Counted from the stretch's first letter, positions 24,648 to 34,102 are shown. The stretch is DNA of 64,000 bases from Microbacterium yannicii PS01 (GCF_000304335.1 NZ_CAJF01000025.1:1-64000), one strand, 5' to 3'. Translations and numbers: made by a program. Notes: generated from the sequence alone by a model not told the origin.

Positions 24648-25652
24648 TCATGAGACCCTCACTCTCGGGTCGATGAAGCTGTACGAGACGTCGACCGCCA
24701 GGTTGATCAGGGCGTAGCCGACGGCGATGAAGATGATGAAGCCCTGCAGGACCGGGTAGTCCCGCGTGAAGATCGCCCGGGCGAGGAAGGAGCCGATCCC
24801 CGGGTAGGCGAACACCGTCTCGGTGAGCACCGCCCCCGAGATCAGCAGTCCGACCTGCAGACCGATCGTCGTGATGACGGGGAGCATTGCGTTGCGCAGG
24901 ATGAAGCGGCTGCGGATGGTGGAGCGCGAGATGCCCTTGGCCATGCCGGTGCGGACGTAGTCCGAGTTCTGCACCTCGAGCACCGAGGCCCGCGTGATGC
25001 GGACGATGATCGCCAGCGGGATCGATGCCAGCGCGATCGCGGGCAGGATCAGGTGCAGGAACGCATCCCACGCGGCATCCCACTCCCCTGTGATGATGCC
25101 GTCGAGCACGTAGAAGCCGGTGTAGTGGGTCGCGTCGAGGCGAGGGTCCTGGCGACCCTCGGACGGCAGCCACCCCAGCTGCACCGCGAACACCCACTTG
25201 AGGATGAAGGCCAGGAAGAAGACGGGGATGGTGATGCCGAGCAGACTCGCGCCGACGAGGATGTGGTCGGATGCGCGCCCGTGACGCCGCGCGGCGAGGT
25301 ACCCCAGCGGGATGCCGATGCCCACCGCGAGGATGATCGCGAGGAAGCTGAGCTCGAGCGTCGCCGGGAGGCGCCGCAGGAACTCCTCCAGGACGGGCTG
25401 GCGCGTCTGCAGCGACGTGCCGAAGTCGCCCGAGAGCAGCTGGCCGAGCCAGGTGAAGTACTGGACGATCAGCGGCTCGTTGAAGCCGTACTGCTCGTTG
25501 ATCAACTCGACCGCCTCGGGCGTCGCACGCTCGCCGAGCAGCGCGACGGCGGGGCCGCCGGGAAGGGCGCGCACCCACAGGAACAGCAGGACGGACAGGC
25601 CGAGCAGGGTCGGGATCAGCAGAAGCAGCCGGTGGCCGATGGTGCGTAGCAC
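24648..25652 (-). CDS. Dipeptide/oligopeptide ABC transporter permease (DppB type)
   Basis: A 334-residue protein with the DppB layout: first helix at the N-terminus (RLLLLIPTLLGLSVLLFLWV), an extracytoplasmic segment (INEQYGFNEPLIVQYFTWLG), then five helices and the conserved coupling loop (DYVRTGMAKGISRSTIRSRF). The C-terminus ends FIDPRVRVS, as is usual. The start is GTG 25652, with GGAG 9 nt upstream. It forms the pore with the DppC-type gene downstream and lies 97 nt after the binding-protein gene. Confidence 0.92.
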   Translation of the reverse strand: MLRTIGHRLLLLIPTLLGLSVLLFLWVRALPGGPAVALLGERATPEAVELINEQYGFNEPLIVQYFTWLGQLLSGDFGTSLQTRQPVLEEFLRRLPATLELSFLAIILAVGIGIPLGYLAARRHGRASDHILVGASLLGITIPVFFLAFILKWVFAVQLGWLPSEGRQDPRLDATHYTGFYVLDGIITGEWDAAWDAFLHLILPAIALASIPLAIIVRITRASVLEVQNSDYVRTGMAKGISRSTIRSRFILRNAMLPVITTIGLQVGLLISGAVLTETVFAYPGIGSFLARAIFTRDYPVLQGFIIFIAVGYALINLAVDVSYSFIDPRVRVS

Positions 25653-25749
25653 GAGATGGTTCTCCGAGGACGCGGGCGAGATCTGGCGGTATCACGGATG
25701 CCGCGACCCGGCGGCGAGACCGGGTCGCGGCGTCCGCGTTCTCAGCGCG

Positions 25750-27420
25750 TCACTCGCTGAGCTCGACCATGTTGTAGACCTCGTCCTGCACGGGGCTGGC
25801 CGGGTACGAGGTGACCCGCTCGGCGAAGGCGAGCGTCGGCACCGGGTGGGCCAGCGGGATTCCGGGGAGGTACTCCATGATCTGCTCGTTGACGTCGAGG
25901 TAGGCGGCTTCCTGATCCTCGGCGGTCGCGAGACCGCGGGCATCGGTCAGCGCCTGCGTGAGCTCGGCGTTCTCGAAGCCCCACTCATTGCCGGGCGAGG
26001 CGAAGAACGTCCCGACGAAGTTGTCGGGGTCGTTGTAGTCGCCGGTCCAGCCGAGCAGGTGGATGCCGTGGTCCGCGCCGCCCTGGATGCGGTCCAGGTA
26101 CGTCGGGTTCCAGTCCTCGCCGACCGGCGTGAGCACGATGCCGACGGCCTCGAGCTGCGAAGCCAGGTTGGTGTAGATCTGCTCCGGGTTGGGCATGTAC
26201 GGACGCGACACGTTCACGGGGTAGTTGAACTGCAGCGTCAGCGGGTTCGCCTCGTTGTAGCCGGCCTCGGCGAGCAGCGCCTGGGCGGCCTCGGGGTCGT
26301 ACTCGTAGGTCGTGACATCCTCGTTCCAGCCGATGACCGCGGGCGGCATGAACTCGCGCGCCACCTCGGTGCCCTCGGGCAGCACCTGCGTGACCAGCTG
26401 CTCCTTGTCGACCGCGTGCGCGATCGCCTGGCGCACGCGGATGTCGGCCAGCGCCGGCACCGCCTGGTTCATGGCGAGGTAGAGGATGTTGAACGGGTCA
26501 CGGTTGACGAGGTTGAACCCGGCCTCCTCGAGAGAGGCGAGATCAGCGGGGGCGACGAGGTCGTATCCGTCGATCGAGCCCGACTCGAGGGCCTGACGGC
26601 GGGCAGTGGTTTCGCCGATCACCTGGAAGATGACCTCCTGCACCGCTCCCTGCTCGCCCCAGTAGTCCTCGTAGGCGCTGAGGGTCACCGTCTCGCCGGG
26701 CGCCCAGTCGTCGAACTTGAACGGTCCGGTGCCGACCGGGTGGGCCTGCGCGTACTCGCTGAGCACGGGTGCCTCGGCGGTGCCGCCCACTTCGTCGGCG
26801 TTGTACTCCTCCAGCGCCGTGGGGCTCTGGATCGCGAACGACGGCAGCGACAGCGCCGGGATGAAGCCGGCGAAGGGCTGCGTCAGCGTGATCGTCGCCT
26901 CGGTGTCGCTCGTCGCCTCGCAGCCGCCGTAGATCGAGGTGCCGGTCTCGGCGTAGCCGCGCATGAGCTTGCCCCAGTAGTACGACAGGCTCTCGGTCGC
27001 CGCGAGACCGGTGAAGTTGTTGATGCGGTCGAAGTTGAAGCAGACCGCTTCGGCGTTGAAGTCGGTGCCGTCGTGGAACGTCACGCCCTCTTTGAGCTGG
27101 AAGGTGTACGACAGTCCGTCCTCGGACTGCTCCCAGCTCTCGGCGAGGCCCGGAGCGGGGTCGGCCGTGCCCGGCTCGACGCCGACCAGACCCTCGAAGA
27201 TCTGTCGCGAGACGCGGAAGGTCTCGCCGTCGTTGGCCATCGCCGGGTCGAGGCCGGCGATATCGCCCGATGAGGCGAAGATGAACGTCGAGTCGACGTC
27301 ACTCGCCTCTTCCGTGCCGCCGCCTTCTTCGCGCTGACTGGCGCAGGCGGTCAGGACGACCGCCCCGATGGCGACCGCCGCGGCGCCGGTGAGCCAGCGC
27401 CTCTTGGCTGTGTGGAGCAT
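25750..27420 (-). CDS. Peptide ABC transporter substrate-binding lipoprotein (SBP family 5)
   Basis: A 556-residue protein from ATG 27420 (GGAAGG about 11 nt upstream); the 13-codon upstream extension is unlikely. The signal peptide ends in the lipobox LTAC with lipidated C26, so the protein is anchored outside the membrane. SBP_bac_5 features are GDIAGLDPAMANDGETFRVS, LAESWEQSEDGLSYTFQLKE, VTFHDGTDFNAEAV and the late FPVNVSRPYMP-like region. It delivers peptides or related solutes to the two permeases downstream. The exact substrate cannot be read from sequence. Adjacency to 5-oxoprolinase is suggestive of peptide/glutamate recycling but weak evidence. Confidence 0.92.
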   Translation of the reverse strand: MLHTAKRRWLTGAAAVAIGAVVLTACASQREEGGGTEEASDVDSTFIFASSGDIAGLDPAMANDGETFRVSRQIFEGLVGVEPGTADPAPGLAESWEQSEDGLSYTFQLKEGVTFHDGTDFNAEAVCFNFDRINNFTGLAATESLSYYWGKLMRGYAETGTSIYGGCEATSDTEATITLTQPFAGFIPALSLPSFAIQSPTALEEYNADEVGGTAEAPVLSEYAQAHPVGTGPFKFDDWAPGETVTLSAYEDYWGEQGAVQEVIFQVIGETTARRQALESGSIDGYDLVAPADLASLEEAGFNLVNRDPFNILYLAMNQAVPALADIRVRQAIAHAVDKEQLVTQVLPEGTEVAREFMPPAVIGWNEDVTTYEYDPEAAQALLAEAGYNEANPLTLQFNYPVNVSRPYMPNPEQIYTNLASQLEAVGIVLTPVGEDWNPTYLDRIQGGADHGIHLLGWTGDYNDPDNFVGTFFASPGNEWGFENAELTQALTDARGLATAEDQEAAYLDVNEQIMEYLPGIPLAHPVPTLAFAERVTSYPASPVQDEVYNMVELSE

Positions 27421-27676
27421 GTGCTGTGCACCTTCCGTGTCGTGGGGGCCGAGCTGCACGTCGTCGTGGAGCGGAGGTGCGCGCAGCCCTCAGCGGGGTT
27501 CGATGCCTCGACGCTACCCGGGTCGGGCGGTACCGAGGATTACACCTGTGTCTCGATTGTGTTTCGACATGTCCGGATGCCTCGATCTGGGCGATCTGCG
27601 AAGGGCACTCGGCCCGGCCGGAGCAGAAGTGCCAATCGAGGTCGTGAGCGCGGCGCAGACGGCTAGCGTGGGAGCC

Positions 27677-28540
27677 ATGGCGCGGGCGAGGAACGAAGCG
27701 GCGGTCCCCTCCGCGCGGCTCGCGGACGGCACGCTGGCCAGGATCATCCCTTCGACCTTCGGCGGCGGCTTCGAACTCGATGTCGACGGCACCCCGCAGT
27801 CGCACGTCGACCTCGACGACCCGACGCACCTGCACTTCGAGTACGTCGCCCGGATGGCCGCGGTCATCGACCGGCTCCGGATGCCGGGGCAGCCGCTCAC
27901 CGCCATCCACCTCGGCGCGGGAGCCCTCACCATCCCCCGCTACGTCGAGGCCACCCGTCCCGGCTCACGGCAGCAGGTCGCCGAGCTGGAGCCGGCCCTG
28001 TGGGACCTCGTCCGCGAGAACCTGCCGCTGCCCCGCGGGGCGGCGATCCGGGTGCGGATCGGGGACGCCCGCGAGGTGCTCGGACGACTTCCCGCGGGAC
28101 TCGTCGGAGCGGCCGACCTCGTGGTCTCGGACGTGTACTCGGGCGCGCAGACGCCCGCGCACCTGACGACGGTCGAGTTCTTCACCGAATCGGCCCGCTT
28201 CCTCGCACCCGACGGCGTGCTCCTGGTGAACGTCTCCGATGGGGCCGGGCTCGCCTTCGCCCGCCGCGAGGTGGCGACGGTGCAGGCGGTCCTCGAGCAC
28301 GTCATCGTCCTGGCCGAGGTGCAGACGCTGAAGGGCCGGCGGTTCGGCAACCTCGTGATCGCAGCATCCCGCGCGCCGCTGCCGACCGAATGGCTGCCGC
28401 GGCTCATGGCGGCCGGGCCGCACCCGGCGAAGGTCGCCGAAGGACGTGAGGTGGTGGAGTTCGCGCGGGGCGCCCGGGTCGCCACGGACGGCGATGCCAC
28501 ACCGTCGCCCCGGCCCGCGGCATCCGTCTTCGATCGTTGA
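27677..28540 (+). CDS. Spermidine-synthase-like SAM-binding protein
   Basis: A 287-residue Rossmann-fold protein. The nucleotide loop is IHLGAGALTIPRYVEATRPG, followed by an acidic residue in the second strand (QQVAELEPALWDLV). A third motif is RIGDAREVLGRLPAG and a DxY-type site is LVVSDVYSGAQTPAHLTTVE, as in polyamine synthase and related methyltransferase-fold proteins. Actinobacteria carry many such stand-alone homologues whose substrates are not established, so polyamine synthesis is not claimed. ATG 27677 is chosen: TAGCGT lies 7 nt upstream, giving a leaderless transcript, and no usable Shine-Dalgarno sequence is present. Confidence 0.75.
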   Translation: MARARNEAAVPSARLADGTLARIIPSTFGGGFELDVDGTPQSHVDLDDPTHLHFEYVARMAAVIDRLRMPGQPLTAIHLGAGALTIPRYVEATRPGSRQQVAELEPALWDLVRENLPLPRGAAIRVRIGDAREVLGRLPAGLVGAADLVVSDVYSGAQTPAHLTTVEFFTESARFLAPDGVLLVNVSDGAGLAFARREVATVQAVLEHVIVLAEVQTLKGRRFGNLVIAASRAPLPTEWLPRLMAAGPHPAKVAEGREVVEFARGARVATDGDATPSPRPAASVFDR

Positions 28541-28626
28541 CCCGACTCGGCGTGGCACGACCCGACCCGCGCGACCGAGAAGGCACACTGGAGGGGCGAC
28601 CGGCGGCGCGGGTGAAGGGAGTCTTC

Positions 28627-29154
28627 GTGAGCTACATCAAGGGATACGACCCCGACACACTTCGCGAGAAGGTGGACGCGCGCGCGTGCCAGGAACGCCT
28701 CGATGAGATCGGCGAGCAGCGCAGCCTTCCAGCCCTTCTCGAGCGGGTGTGGCTGCTGAAGGTTCTCGACCGCGTCGAGGACGCCCTCGTGATCTCGGAG
28801 CAGTCGGTGCGCGTCGCGCGCATGGCCGGCACCCGCAAGGATCTGCTGCGTGCGCGCATCCTGCACGCGACGGTGCTGCAGGCCCGCGCTGCCTACGCCG
28901 CCGCCGACCAGGAGCTGACGACCTGCGCCGAAGAGGCCGAGGGTCAGGGCTGGGCGAGCATCGCGGCCTTCGCCTACCAGCACCGCGGCAAGGTCAACTA
29001 CGACGCCGGCGACTTCGAATCCGCTCGCAAGGACTTCAAGCGCGCCCTGTTCCTCCGCCAGGAGTCCGGCGCCACGCAGGAGCAGCTCGAGTCGACCCTG
29101 CTCGCCGTCGATGCCGCGGACCGCCGACGGTCCGCGACCTCCGTCGCCAGCTGA
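28627..29154 (+). CDS. TPR-like soluble protein, unknown function
   Basis: A 175-residue, all-helical protein with no signal or membrane segment. The start is GTG 28627, with AAGGGAG five nt upstream; the open frame begins 30 codons earlier, without a site. Helical pairs resemble TPR units, clearest in FAYQHRGKVNYDAGDFESAR followed by KDFKRALFLRQES, and earlier in LLKVLDRVEDALVISEQSVR. It is likely a scaffold or adaptor. It sits between the spermidine-synthase-like gene and the SprT-like gene, all on the same strand, but each neighbour appears to have its own start signal. Confidence 0.7.
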   Translation: MSYIKGYDPDTLREKVDARACQERLDEIGEQRSLPALLERVWLLKVLDRVEDALVISEQSVRVARMAGTRKDLLRARILHATVLQARAAYAAADQELTTCAEEAEGQGWASIAAFAYQHRGKVNYDAGDFESARKDFKRALFLRQESGATQEQLESTLLAVDAADRRRSATSVAS

Positions 29155-29200
29155 CACCGGCCCGCGGAGCCGTGTCGTAGATACGTTCTACTCTCAGCAC

Positions 29201-29689
29201 ATGTCGGAACTGCATCGCGTGCGCCATTGGGCCGACGCCCTCATCGCGGCCCACCTCGACTCGTCGTGGACCTTCGGGTTCGACAACGCGAAGCGGCGCG
29301 CCGGTCTCTGCGACTACACGCACAAGCGGATCAGCCTGTCGCGCTACCTCGCGGCGAGGTACGACGACGACACGAACCATCAGACCCTGCTGCACGAGGT
29401 CGCGCACGCGCTGGCCGGGGCCGGAGCCGGTCACGGCCCGAAGTGGAAGGCGGTCGCCCGCGAGCTCGGCTACGTGGGCGGCACGACCCACGCCGGCGAG
29501 ACCGCCACCGAGCTCGCACCGTGGATCGGCGTATGCCCCGCCGGTCATGTCGCCTACCGGCACCGCAGGGCGACGAGGCCCACCTCGTGCGCGAAGTGCG
29601 CGCCCCGCTTCGACGAGCGGTACACCTTCGCCTGGACCCGGCGCGAGATCACTCCCGCCGCGCGGCTCGCGGCGCTCACGCCGCGGTAG
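29201..29689 (+). CDS. SprT-like zinc metalloprotease-fold protein
   Basis: A 162-residue protein with the SprT signature: HEVAHAL (H65, E66, H69) and a third histidine in AGAGHGPKW (H78). A C-terminal zinc ribbon follows (CPAGHVAYRHRR, then SCAKC). In eukaryotes the family digests DNA-protein crosslinks; bacterial members are mostly uncharacterised. ATG 29201 has no Shine-Dalgarno sequence but TACTCT lies 6 nt upstream, so the transcript is probably leaderless. The protein is small, cytoplasmic and lacks DNA-binding extensions. Confidence 0.85.
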   Translation: MSELHRVRHWADALIAAHLDSSWTFGFDNAKRRAGLCDYTHKRISLSRYLAARYDDDTNHQTLLHEVAHALAGAGAGHGPKWKAVARELGYVGGTTHAGETATELAPWIGVCPAGHVAYRHRRATRPTSCAKCAPRFDERYTFAWTRREITPAARLAALTPR

Positions 29690-29702
29690 GAGGGTCGGCC
29701 GT

Positions 29703-30401
29703 TCAGTCCGCGGCGAAGGTCCCGTCGCGCAGGACCGGGGCGACGGATGCCGCATCCAGTGCCGCCGCTGCGAGCACCTCGTCGCGGCGCCCGAGGTCCA
29801 GCAGCTCCTGGCCGGACCCGCAGGCAGTGAGCAGATGCCGGAGCGCACCGCGGAGGCCGCGGAAGGCCTCGCAGGCCGCTGCCGCCTCCGGCGACGTGTG
29901 GTCGATGCCGAGGTCGCCGAGCGCGGCGACGACGGCCCCCGCGCCGAGCTGATCCTCGACCGCGAACCGCAGGGGCGCGCCTGCTTCCCGGCCGGTCAGC
30001 TCACCGGCGGCGATGACCGCGATACTCGTCCGGTCCCCGCGCCGCTGCTGCTCGGCGAGCGCCGCCTCCGCGACGGCACCGGCGTTCCGCAGGCACCCGA
30101 GCATGACGACGGCACCGGATGCCGCAGCCGCCGCGGCGACCGCCGCACCGTTGAGGGAAACGCGGTGCGCGGCATTCAGCGGCACGGTCTCGCCTCGGGC
30201 GACAGCATCCGTCACCGTCGTGGAGAACCGCAGGACGTCGACCACCACGACGACATCGGCCAGTGCGAGACGGGCCAGCCCGGCCGCGCCCCACTCGAAC
30301 CGGACCTGATACCGCCGCTGATCGAACGGCGTCTCCGGGGCCACGCGCCCGCTCGGCTCCGCGGAGCCCGCGGCGGCGCGTGAAGGGGGCGTGGGAAGCA
30401 T
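29703..30401 (-). CDS. 2-phosphosulfolactate phosphatase (ComB) family protein
   Basis: A 232-residue protein with ComB motifs: [67 protein letters not shown] and [18 protein letters not shown]. The archaeal enzyme removes phosphate from 2-phosphosulfolactate in coenzyme M synthesis. Bacterial homologues may act on sulfolactate or other substrates, so only the family is firm. ATG 30401 is chosen; GGAGGG abuts the start and TACGCT lies 6 nt upstream, suggesting a leaderless transcript. It converges with the SprT-like gene, 13 nt apart. Confidence 0.82.
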   Translation of the reverse strand: MLPTPPSRAAAGSAEPSGRVAPETPFDQRRYQVRFEWGAAGLARLALADVVVVVDVLRFSTTVTDAVARGETVPLNAAHRVSLNGAAVAAAAAASGAVVMLGCLRNAGAVAEAALAEQQRRGDRTSIAVIAAGELTGREAGAPLRFAVEDQLGAGAVVAALGDLGIDHTSPEAAAACEAFRGLRGALRHLLTACGSGQELLDLGRRDEVLAAAALDAASVAPVLRDGTFAAD

Positions 30402-30522
30402 CCCTCCAGCGTAGGACGGCCGCCGGCCGGGGCGGGTCCGGTGACGTCCGTCAGCTCGTACTCGCGGATCGGCAGCCGGGCAAGGGCGCAGTGCCCGCGC
30501 AGCTGCGGTGCGACACTGAAGC

Positions 30523-31113
30523 ATGCAGATCCTGCTGAAGTTCGTGATCGACTGCGACCCCGACGCCGCGTGGCGGGCGGTGCACTCTCCGCGGGCAGTG
30601 GCGGAGCTCTACGGTCCCATGCTCGATCTCGAGCCCCTCGTGCCGAGCGGACTGCCGACGGCGTGGAGTCCGGGCGACGACGTGCCGGTGCAGCTGTCGG
30701 CACTCGGGGTGGTGCCGATGGGCCGTCAGCTGATCCATGCGAGCGAGCGCATCGTGGATGAGCCCGGTGGGCGTGTGCGGATCTTCCGCGACAGCGGCAT
30801 CCCGCTGACCGGCCCTCTCGCGAGCCTCGACGTGTGGGACCACCAGATGGCGATCTCGCCCGCTCCCGGCGAGCCCGGCAAGACGCTGTGGCGCGACCGG
30901 CTCGTCATCGGCGGCCCGACCGCGCCCGCCCTGTGGCCGGTGCTGTGGGGCATGTGGCAGTGGCGCGCCGCGCGCATCCGCTCGCTCGCACCGACCTGGG
31001 CGCACGACCCCGAGACCCCGGAGGGGAAGCCGGGCCACGAGCCCGTCGCCGACCACGGCGCCACCCAGAGTCGGCCCGGCGCCGCGCCTGCCACCGACGA
31101 GCGGAATGAGTGA
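30523..31113 (+). CDS. SRPBCC-like hypothetical protein
   Basis: A 196-residue protein from ATG 30523. The N-terminal LLKFVIDCDPDAAWRAVHSP and the hydrophobic pattern that follows resemble START/SRPBCC ligand-binding proteins (DPDAAWRAV helix start, then alternating strands). Residues 100-150 contain WDHQMAISPAPGEPGKTLWR and WPVLWGMWQWRAARIRSLAP, as in actinobacterial proteins of unknown role. The last 30 residues are disordered. It overlaps the next gene by 8 nt, so the two are co-translated. A ligand is not inferable. Confidence 0.65.
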   Translation: MQILLKFVIDCDPDAAWRAVHSPRAVAELYGPMLDLEPLVPSGLPTAWSPGDDVPVQLSALGVVPMGRQLIHASERIVDEPGGRVRIFRDSGIPLTGPLASLDVWDHQMAISPAPGEPGKTLWRDRLVIGGPTAPALWPVLWGMWQWRAARIRSLAPTWAHDPETPEGKPGHEPVADHGATQSRPGAAPATDERNE

Positions 31114-31612
31114 CGTCACCGTCCGGATCGCGACCACCGACGATGCGCTCGCGATCGCGCGCGTGCATCTGCAGACCTGGCGCGAGACCTATACCGGCAA
31201 GCTCGCCGATGATGTGATCGAGGGGCGACCGATCCCAGAGCGTGCGGCCGCCCTGGTGCGCCTGCTCTCCGGCGAGTCCCCGTTCGGCCCGCAGACGCTG
31301 TGGGTCGCCGAGCGGGAAGGCACGATCGTCGGATTCGCGTGGGCGGGCGACTGCCGCGACGAGGACCGCACAGGGCAGGCCGAGCTCTACGCGATCAACG
31401 TGCTGCGCGCTCACCACGGCAGCGGCGCGGGTCAGCGGCTTCTCGACGCCTCGGTCGGCGACGATGCCGCCTCGCTCTGGGTGCTGGAGGACAACCCGCG
31501 CGCCCGCGCCTTCTACGAGCGCAACCGCTTCGTCGCCGACGGTGCGACGAAGGACGACGAGCGGCTGGGCGGTGCGCACGAGATCCGCATGGTGCGCGGC
31601 CGGCTGCGCTGA
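31106..31612 (+). CDS. GNAT-family N-acetyltransferase
   Basis: A 168-residue GNAT domain. It starts VRIATTDDALAIARVHLQTW (strand 1 and helix 1). LWVAEREGTIVGFAWAG is the strand pair; LYAINVLRAHHGSGAGQRLL is motif A, in which the acetyl-CoA phosphate loop has the form HHGSGAG; LWVLEDNPRARAFYERNRFV is motif B. The substrate is unknown. ATG 31106 lies inside the end of the preceding gene (8-nt overlap). The 192-bp stretch after it holds only tandem palindromic repeats. Confidence 0.88.
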   Translation: MSDVTVRIATTDDALAIARVHLQTWRETYTGKLADDVIEGRPIPERAAALVRLLSGESPFGPQTLWVAEREGTIVGFAWAGDCRDEDRTGQAELYAINVLRAHHGSGAGQRLLDASVGDDAASLWVLEDNPRARAFYERNRFVADGATKDDERLGGAHEIRMVRGRLR

Positions 31613-31622
31613 GCCGAGTCAC

Positions 31623-31757
31623 CCGGAACAGGCGCTCCGGCGCATTCCGGACGCACGATCGAACGACCCGACTCCCCCGGAACAGGTGTTCCGGCGTACG
31701 CAGGACTGTTCACGATCGAACGACCTGTCCTCGCCGGAACACCTGTTTCGAGCACAA
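31623..31757. repeat. Three imperfect palindromic repeats, 54-57 bp apart
   Basis: The cores CCGGAACAGGCGCTCCGG, CCGGAACAGGTGTTCCGG and CCGGAACACCTGTTTCG begin near 31623, 31677 and 31734. CACGATCGAACGACC follows the first two. Each core can form a hairpin. The array lies between the convergent GNAT and flavin-reductase genes and could serve as a terminator region, though it lacks T tracts. Confidence 0.65.
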
Positions 31758-31804
31758 GGCTCGAGCGTGACGCAAGCGGATGCCGCGGCACGAAGCTCGC
31801 GCGC

Positions 31805-32398
31805 TCAGTCGCCCGGGATGACGGTGAGCACGCGCGCGGTGTACTGCAGGAACTTCGCCATGAAGGTGCGCAGGAACTTCTCGACCTCGGGCTCGGTCAC
31901 CGTGCCGTCGTCCTCGATCAGACCGGGCGTGACCTGGATGTACGCCTCGGGCGAGGTCATCTGGCGTGCGTTGAGATAGCTGAGCGTGCTGCGCAGAGTC
32001 TGCTGGGCGACCGCGGTGCCGATCTTGCCGGGTGAGGCGCCGATGACGGCGGTGGGCTTGTCGTCCCAGGCGTTGTCGCCGTACGGACGACTCCCCCAGT
32101 CGATCGCGTTCTTCAGCGGACCGGGAATGGACCGGTTGTACTCCGGCGTCACGAACATCACGGCGTCCGCGGACTGGATCGCCGCCTTGAGATCGCGCGC
32201 CGCCTGCGGGTAGTCCCCGTCGAGGTCGCGGTTGTACAGCGGCAGCTCGTCGTACGAGATCTCGAAGAACTCGAACTCGGGCGGTGCGACGCGCTGCAGG
32301 GCCGAGGCCAGGAGCCTGTTGATGGACTCGCGCGACAGGCTCCCGATGATGATGCCGACCCGGTACGGCGGCTCGTGCTCGATGATGTCGATCTCCAT
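31805..32398 (-). CDS. NADPH-dependent FMN reductase family protein
   Basis: A 197-residue flavodoxin-fold protein. The phosphate loop is GSLSRESINR (FMN binding, residues about 18-27). SYDELPLYNRD and the central AVMFVTPEYNRSIPGPLKNA are the hallmark of the NAD(P)H:FMN/quinone reductase family, followed by KPTAVIGASPGKIGTAVAQQ. It is likely cytoplasmic quinone or azo/flavin reduction with NAD(P)H. ATG 32398 has GGAGG about 12 nt upstream. It is transcribed alone, convergent with the GNAT gene. Length is typical for the family. Confidence 0.9.
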   Translation of the reverse strand: MEIDIIEHEPPYRVGIIIGSLSRESINRLLASALQRVAPPEFEFFEISYDELPLYNRDLDGDYPQAARDLKAAIQSADAVMFVTPEYNRSIPGPLKNAIDWGSRPYGDNAWDDKPTAVIGASPGKIGTAVAQQTLRSTLSYLNARQMTSPEAYIQVTPGLIEDDGTVTEPEVEKFLRTFMAKFLQYTARVLTVIPGD

Positions 32399-32554
32399 GC
32401 TTCGAGCGTGCCTCCGTGGCCGAGGCCAGGGCACCCCCTTGACGGGAGCCGTTCGCGCCGAACCCGGGCCGGCAGGCGAGCGGATGCCTCGGCGCGAAGC
32501 CGCGCCGAGAGACACGCTCCCCGCAGCTTCACGCCACGCCCGGTCATGCGCGAA

Positions 32555-32589
32555 GTGGGCGTGGGGAGTGTCGGTCTCCCCACGCCCAC
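32555..32589 (-). terminator. Intrinsic terminator after the FtsX-like permease gene
   Basis: GTGGGCGTGGGGAG (32555-32568) and its exact complement (32576-32589) are separated by a 7-nt loop. The stem is 14 bp, mostly G/C, and starts 17 nt after the permease stop (32606). It lacks a T tract, as is common in high-G+C actinobacteria. Confidence 0.75.
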
Positions 32590-32605
32590 GGCGGGGCCGT
32601 CGCGC

Positions 32606-34102
32606 TCAGTCGGCCAGTGCCTCGACCGGCGCGACGCGCGTCGCCAGGCGGGTGGGCACCACCGCCGCGACGAGTGTCAGGACGGCCGTCGCCCCCACGA
32701 GGACGGCGACGAGGAGCCACGGCACGGCCGGGGCCACGAGGGTCGGGGCGGAGAACGACGGCGGCATCGGCACGGCGCCGAGCAGCGACTGCGCCGCCGC
32801 CCAGCCGTAGGCAATGCCGAGCACGAGGCCCGTGAACGTCGCGGCGATCGTAATGTGCGCCGCCTCGAGCAGCACCATGCGGCGGACCTGTCCGGTCGAG
32901 ACGCCCAGTGCGCGCAGCAGCCCGAGCTCGCGTCGCCGCTGTACCACCCCGATGGTCAGCAGGTTCACGAGGCCGACCGCGGCGATCATCGCCGACACCG
33001 CCACGAGGCCCATCATGATGCCCGCGAAGGTGTCCATGAGCGTCGTCATGTCGGACGGGAGCGGGCCGTCGGCCGACGCCGCGAACACGGCCTTCTGCGT
33101 CTCGAGGGCGACGGCGAACATCGTCACGAGCGTGACGCCCATCACGACGCCGATCGCCATGCGGCTCGAGCGCTCGGGGTACCGCAGAGCGTTCTCGGCC
33201 GCGAGGCGCGCCGGCGCCGATCGCCCGAAGGCACGCCCCACGAGGCGCAGCACCGGAGGCATCACCAGCGTCGCGCCGATCGCGAGCCCGGTGAACGAGA
33301 AGATGCCGCCGAAGAACGCCACCACCACGCCGAGCGGTGTGATCAGTCCGAGCAGGATGCCGCCCGCCAGCAGCGCCCCGCCGATCGCGAACAGCGCGAT
33401 CGCGGCACCGTTGCGGCCGCCCTTGCGCACCTGCGCGACGTGCGACACCTCGACCGCGCCGCCGAGCGCCTGCAGCGGCGTCACCGTGAGCACCCGGCGC
33501 GATCCGGCCCACGCCGCCGCCCACGTCGTCAGCGCCACCACGGCGGCAGGGATGACGAGGACCGCCTGCACCACCGAGTACTCGACGCCGGCGATGCCGA
33601 GCACGGCCTCGGCGATCAGGATTCCCGCCCACGACAGCAGCGTTCCGCCGATGAGCCCGAGCGCCGCGCCGATCACTCCGACGATGAGGCCCTGCCGGGC
33701 GATCTCGCCGCGCTGGGAGCGGGCTGAGGCGCCGATGAGGCGCATCAGCGCGATGCGGCGGGTGCGGCCAGCGACCACGGTCGCGAAGGTGTTGGCGGTG
33801 ACGATCGACGCCACGTACACAGCCACCCCGACGAGCAGCACCGACAGGATCCCGAGCACCAGCGCGAGCGTGCCGCTGTCGCCGATGTACGGATCCGCGC
33901 TCAGGAGCGCCGCGATGTACCCGGTCGCGCTGAGCAGCACCGCACCGAACGCGCTCGAGATGGCCGCGACGAGGATGCTCGCTCCCATGCCGCGCTCACG
34001 CAGCCATCCGGGCGACCCGCCACGAGCAGCGGATCGAGGGACGGATCCGGATGCCGCGGCCTGCGGCATCCGCTTGTCCGGGGCCTGCGCAACCGTACTC
34101 AC
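32606..34102 (-). CDS. FtsX-family ABC transporter permease (MacB/LolC type)
   Basis: A 498-residue membrane protein with two FtsX-like halves. The first half runs from about 40 to 220, the second from about 225 to 498, with MIAAVGLVNLLTIGVVQRRR then ELGLLRALGVSTGQVRRMVL as the classic FtsX cytoplasmic motif. About eight hydrophobic segments are visible and extracytoplasmic loops are short. GTG 34102 overlaps the stop of the ATPase gene by 4 nt (GTGA). With the ATPase it should form an exporter or mechanotransmission-type complex; the cargo is unknown. The N-terminal 35 residues are disordered. Confidence 0.9.
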   Translation of the reverse strand: MSTVAQAPDKRMPQAAASGSVPRSAARGGSPGWLRERGMGASILVAAISSAFGAVLLSATGYIAALLSADPYIGDSGTLALVLGILSVLLVGVAVYVASIVTANTFATVVAGRTRRIALMRLIGASARSQRGEIARQGLIVGVIGAALGLIGGTLLSWAGILIAEAVLGIAGVEYSVVQAVLVIPAAVVALTTWAAAWAGSRRVLTVTPLQALGGAVEVSHVAQVRKGGRNGAAIALFAIGGALLAGGILLGLITPLGVVVAFFGGIFSFTGLAIGATLVMPPVLRLVGRAFGRSAPARLAAENALRYPERSSRMAIGVVMGVTLVTMFAVALETQKAVFAASADGPLPSDMTTLMDTFAGIMMGLVAVSAMIAAVGLVNLLTIGVVQRRRELGLLRALGVSTGQVRRMVLLEAAHITIAATFTGLVLGIAYGWAAAQSLLGAVPMPPSFSAPTLVAPAVPWLLVAVLVGATAVLTLVAAVVPTRLATRVAPVEALAD

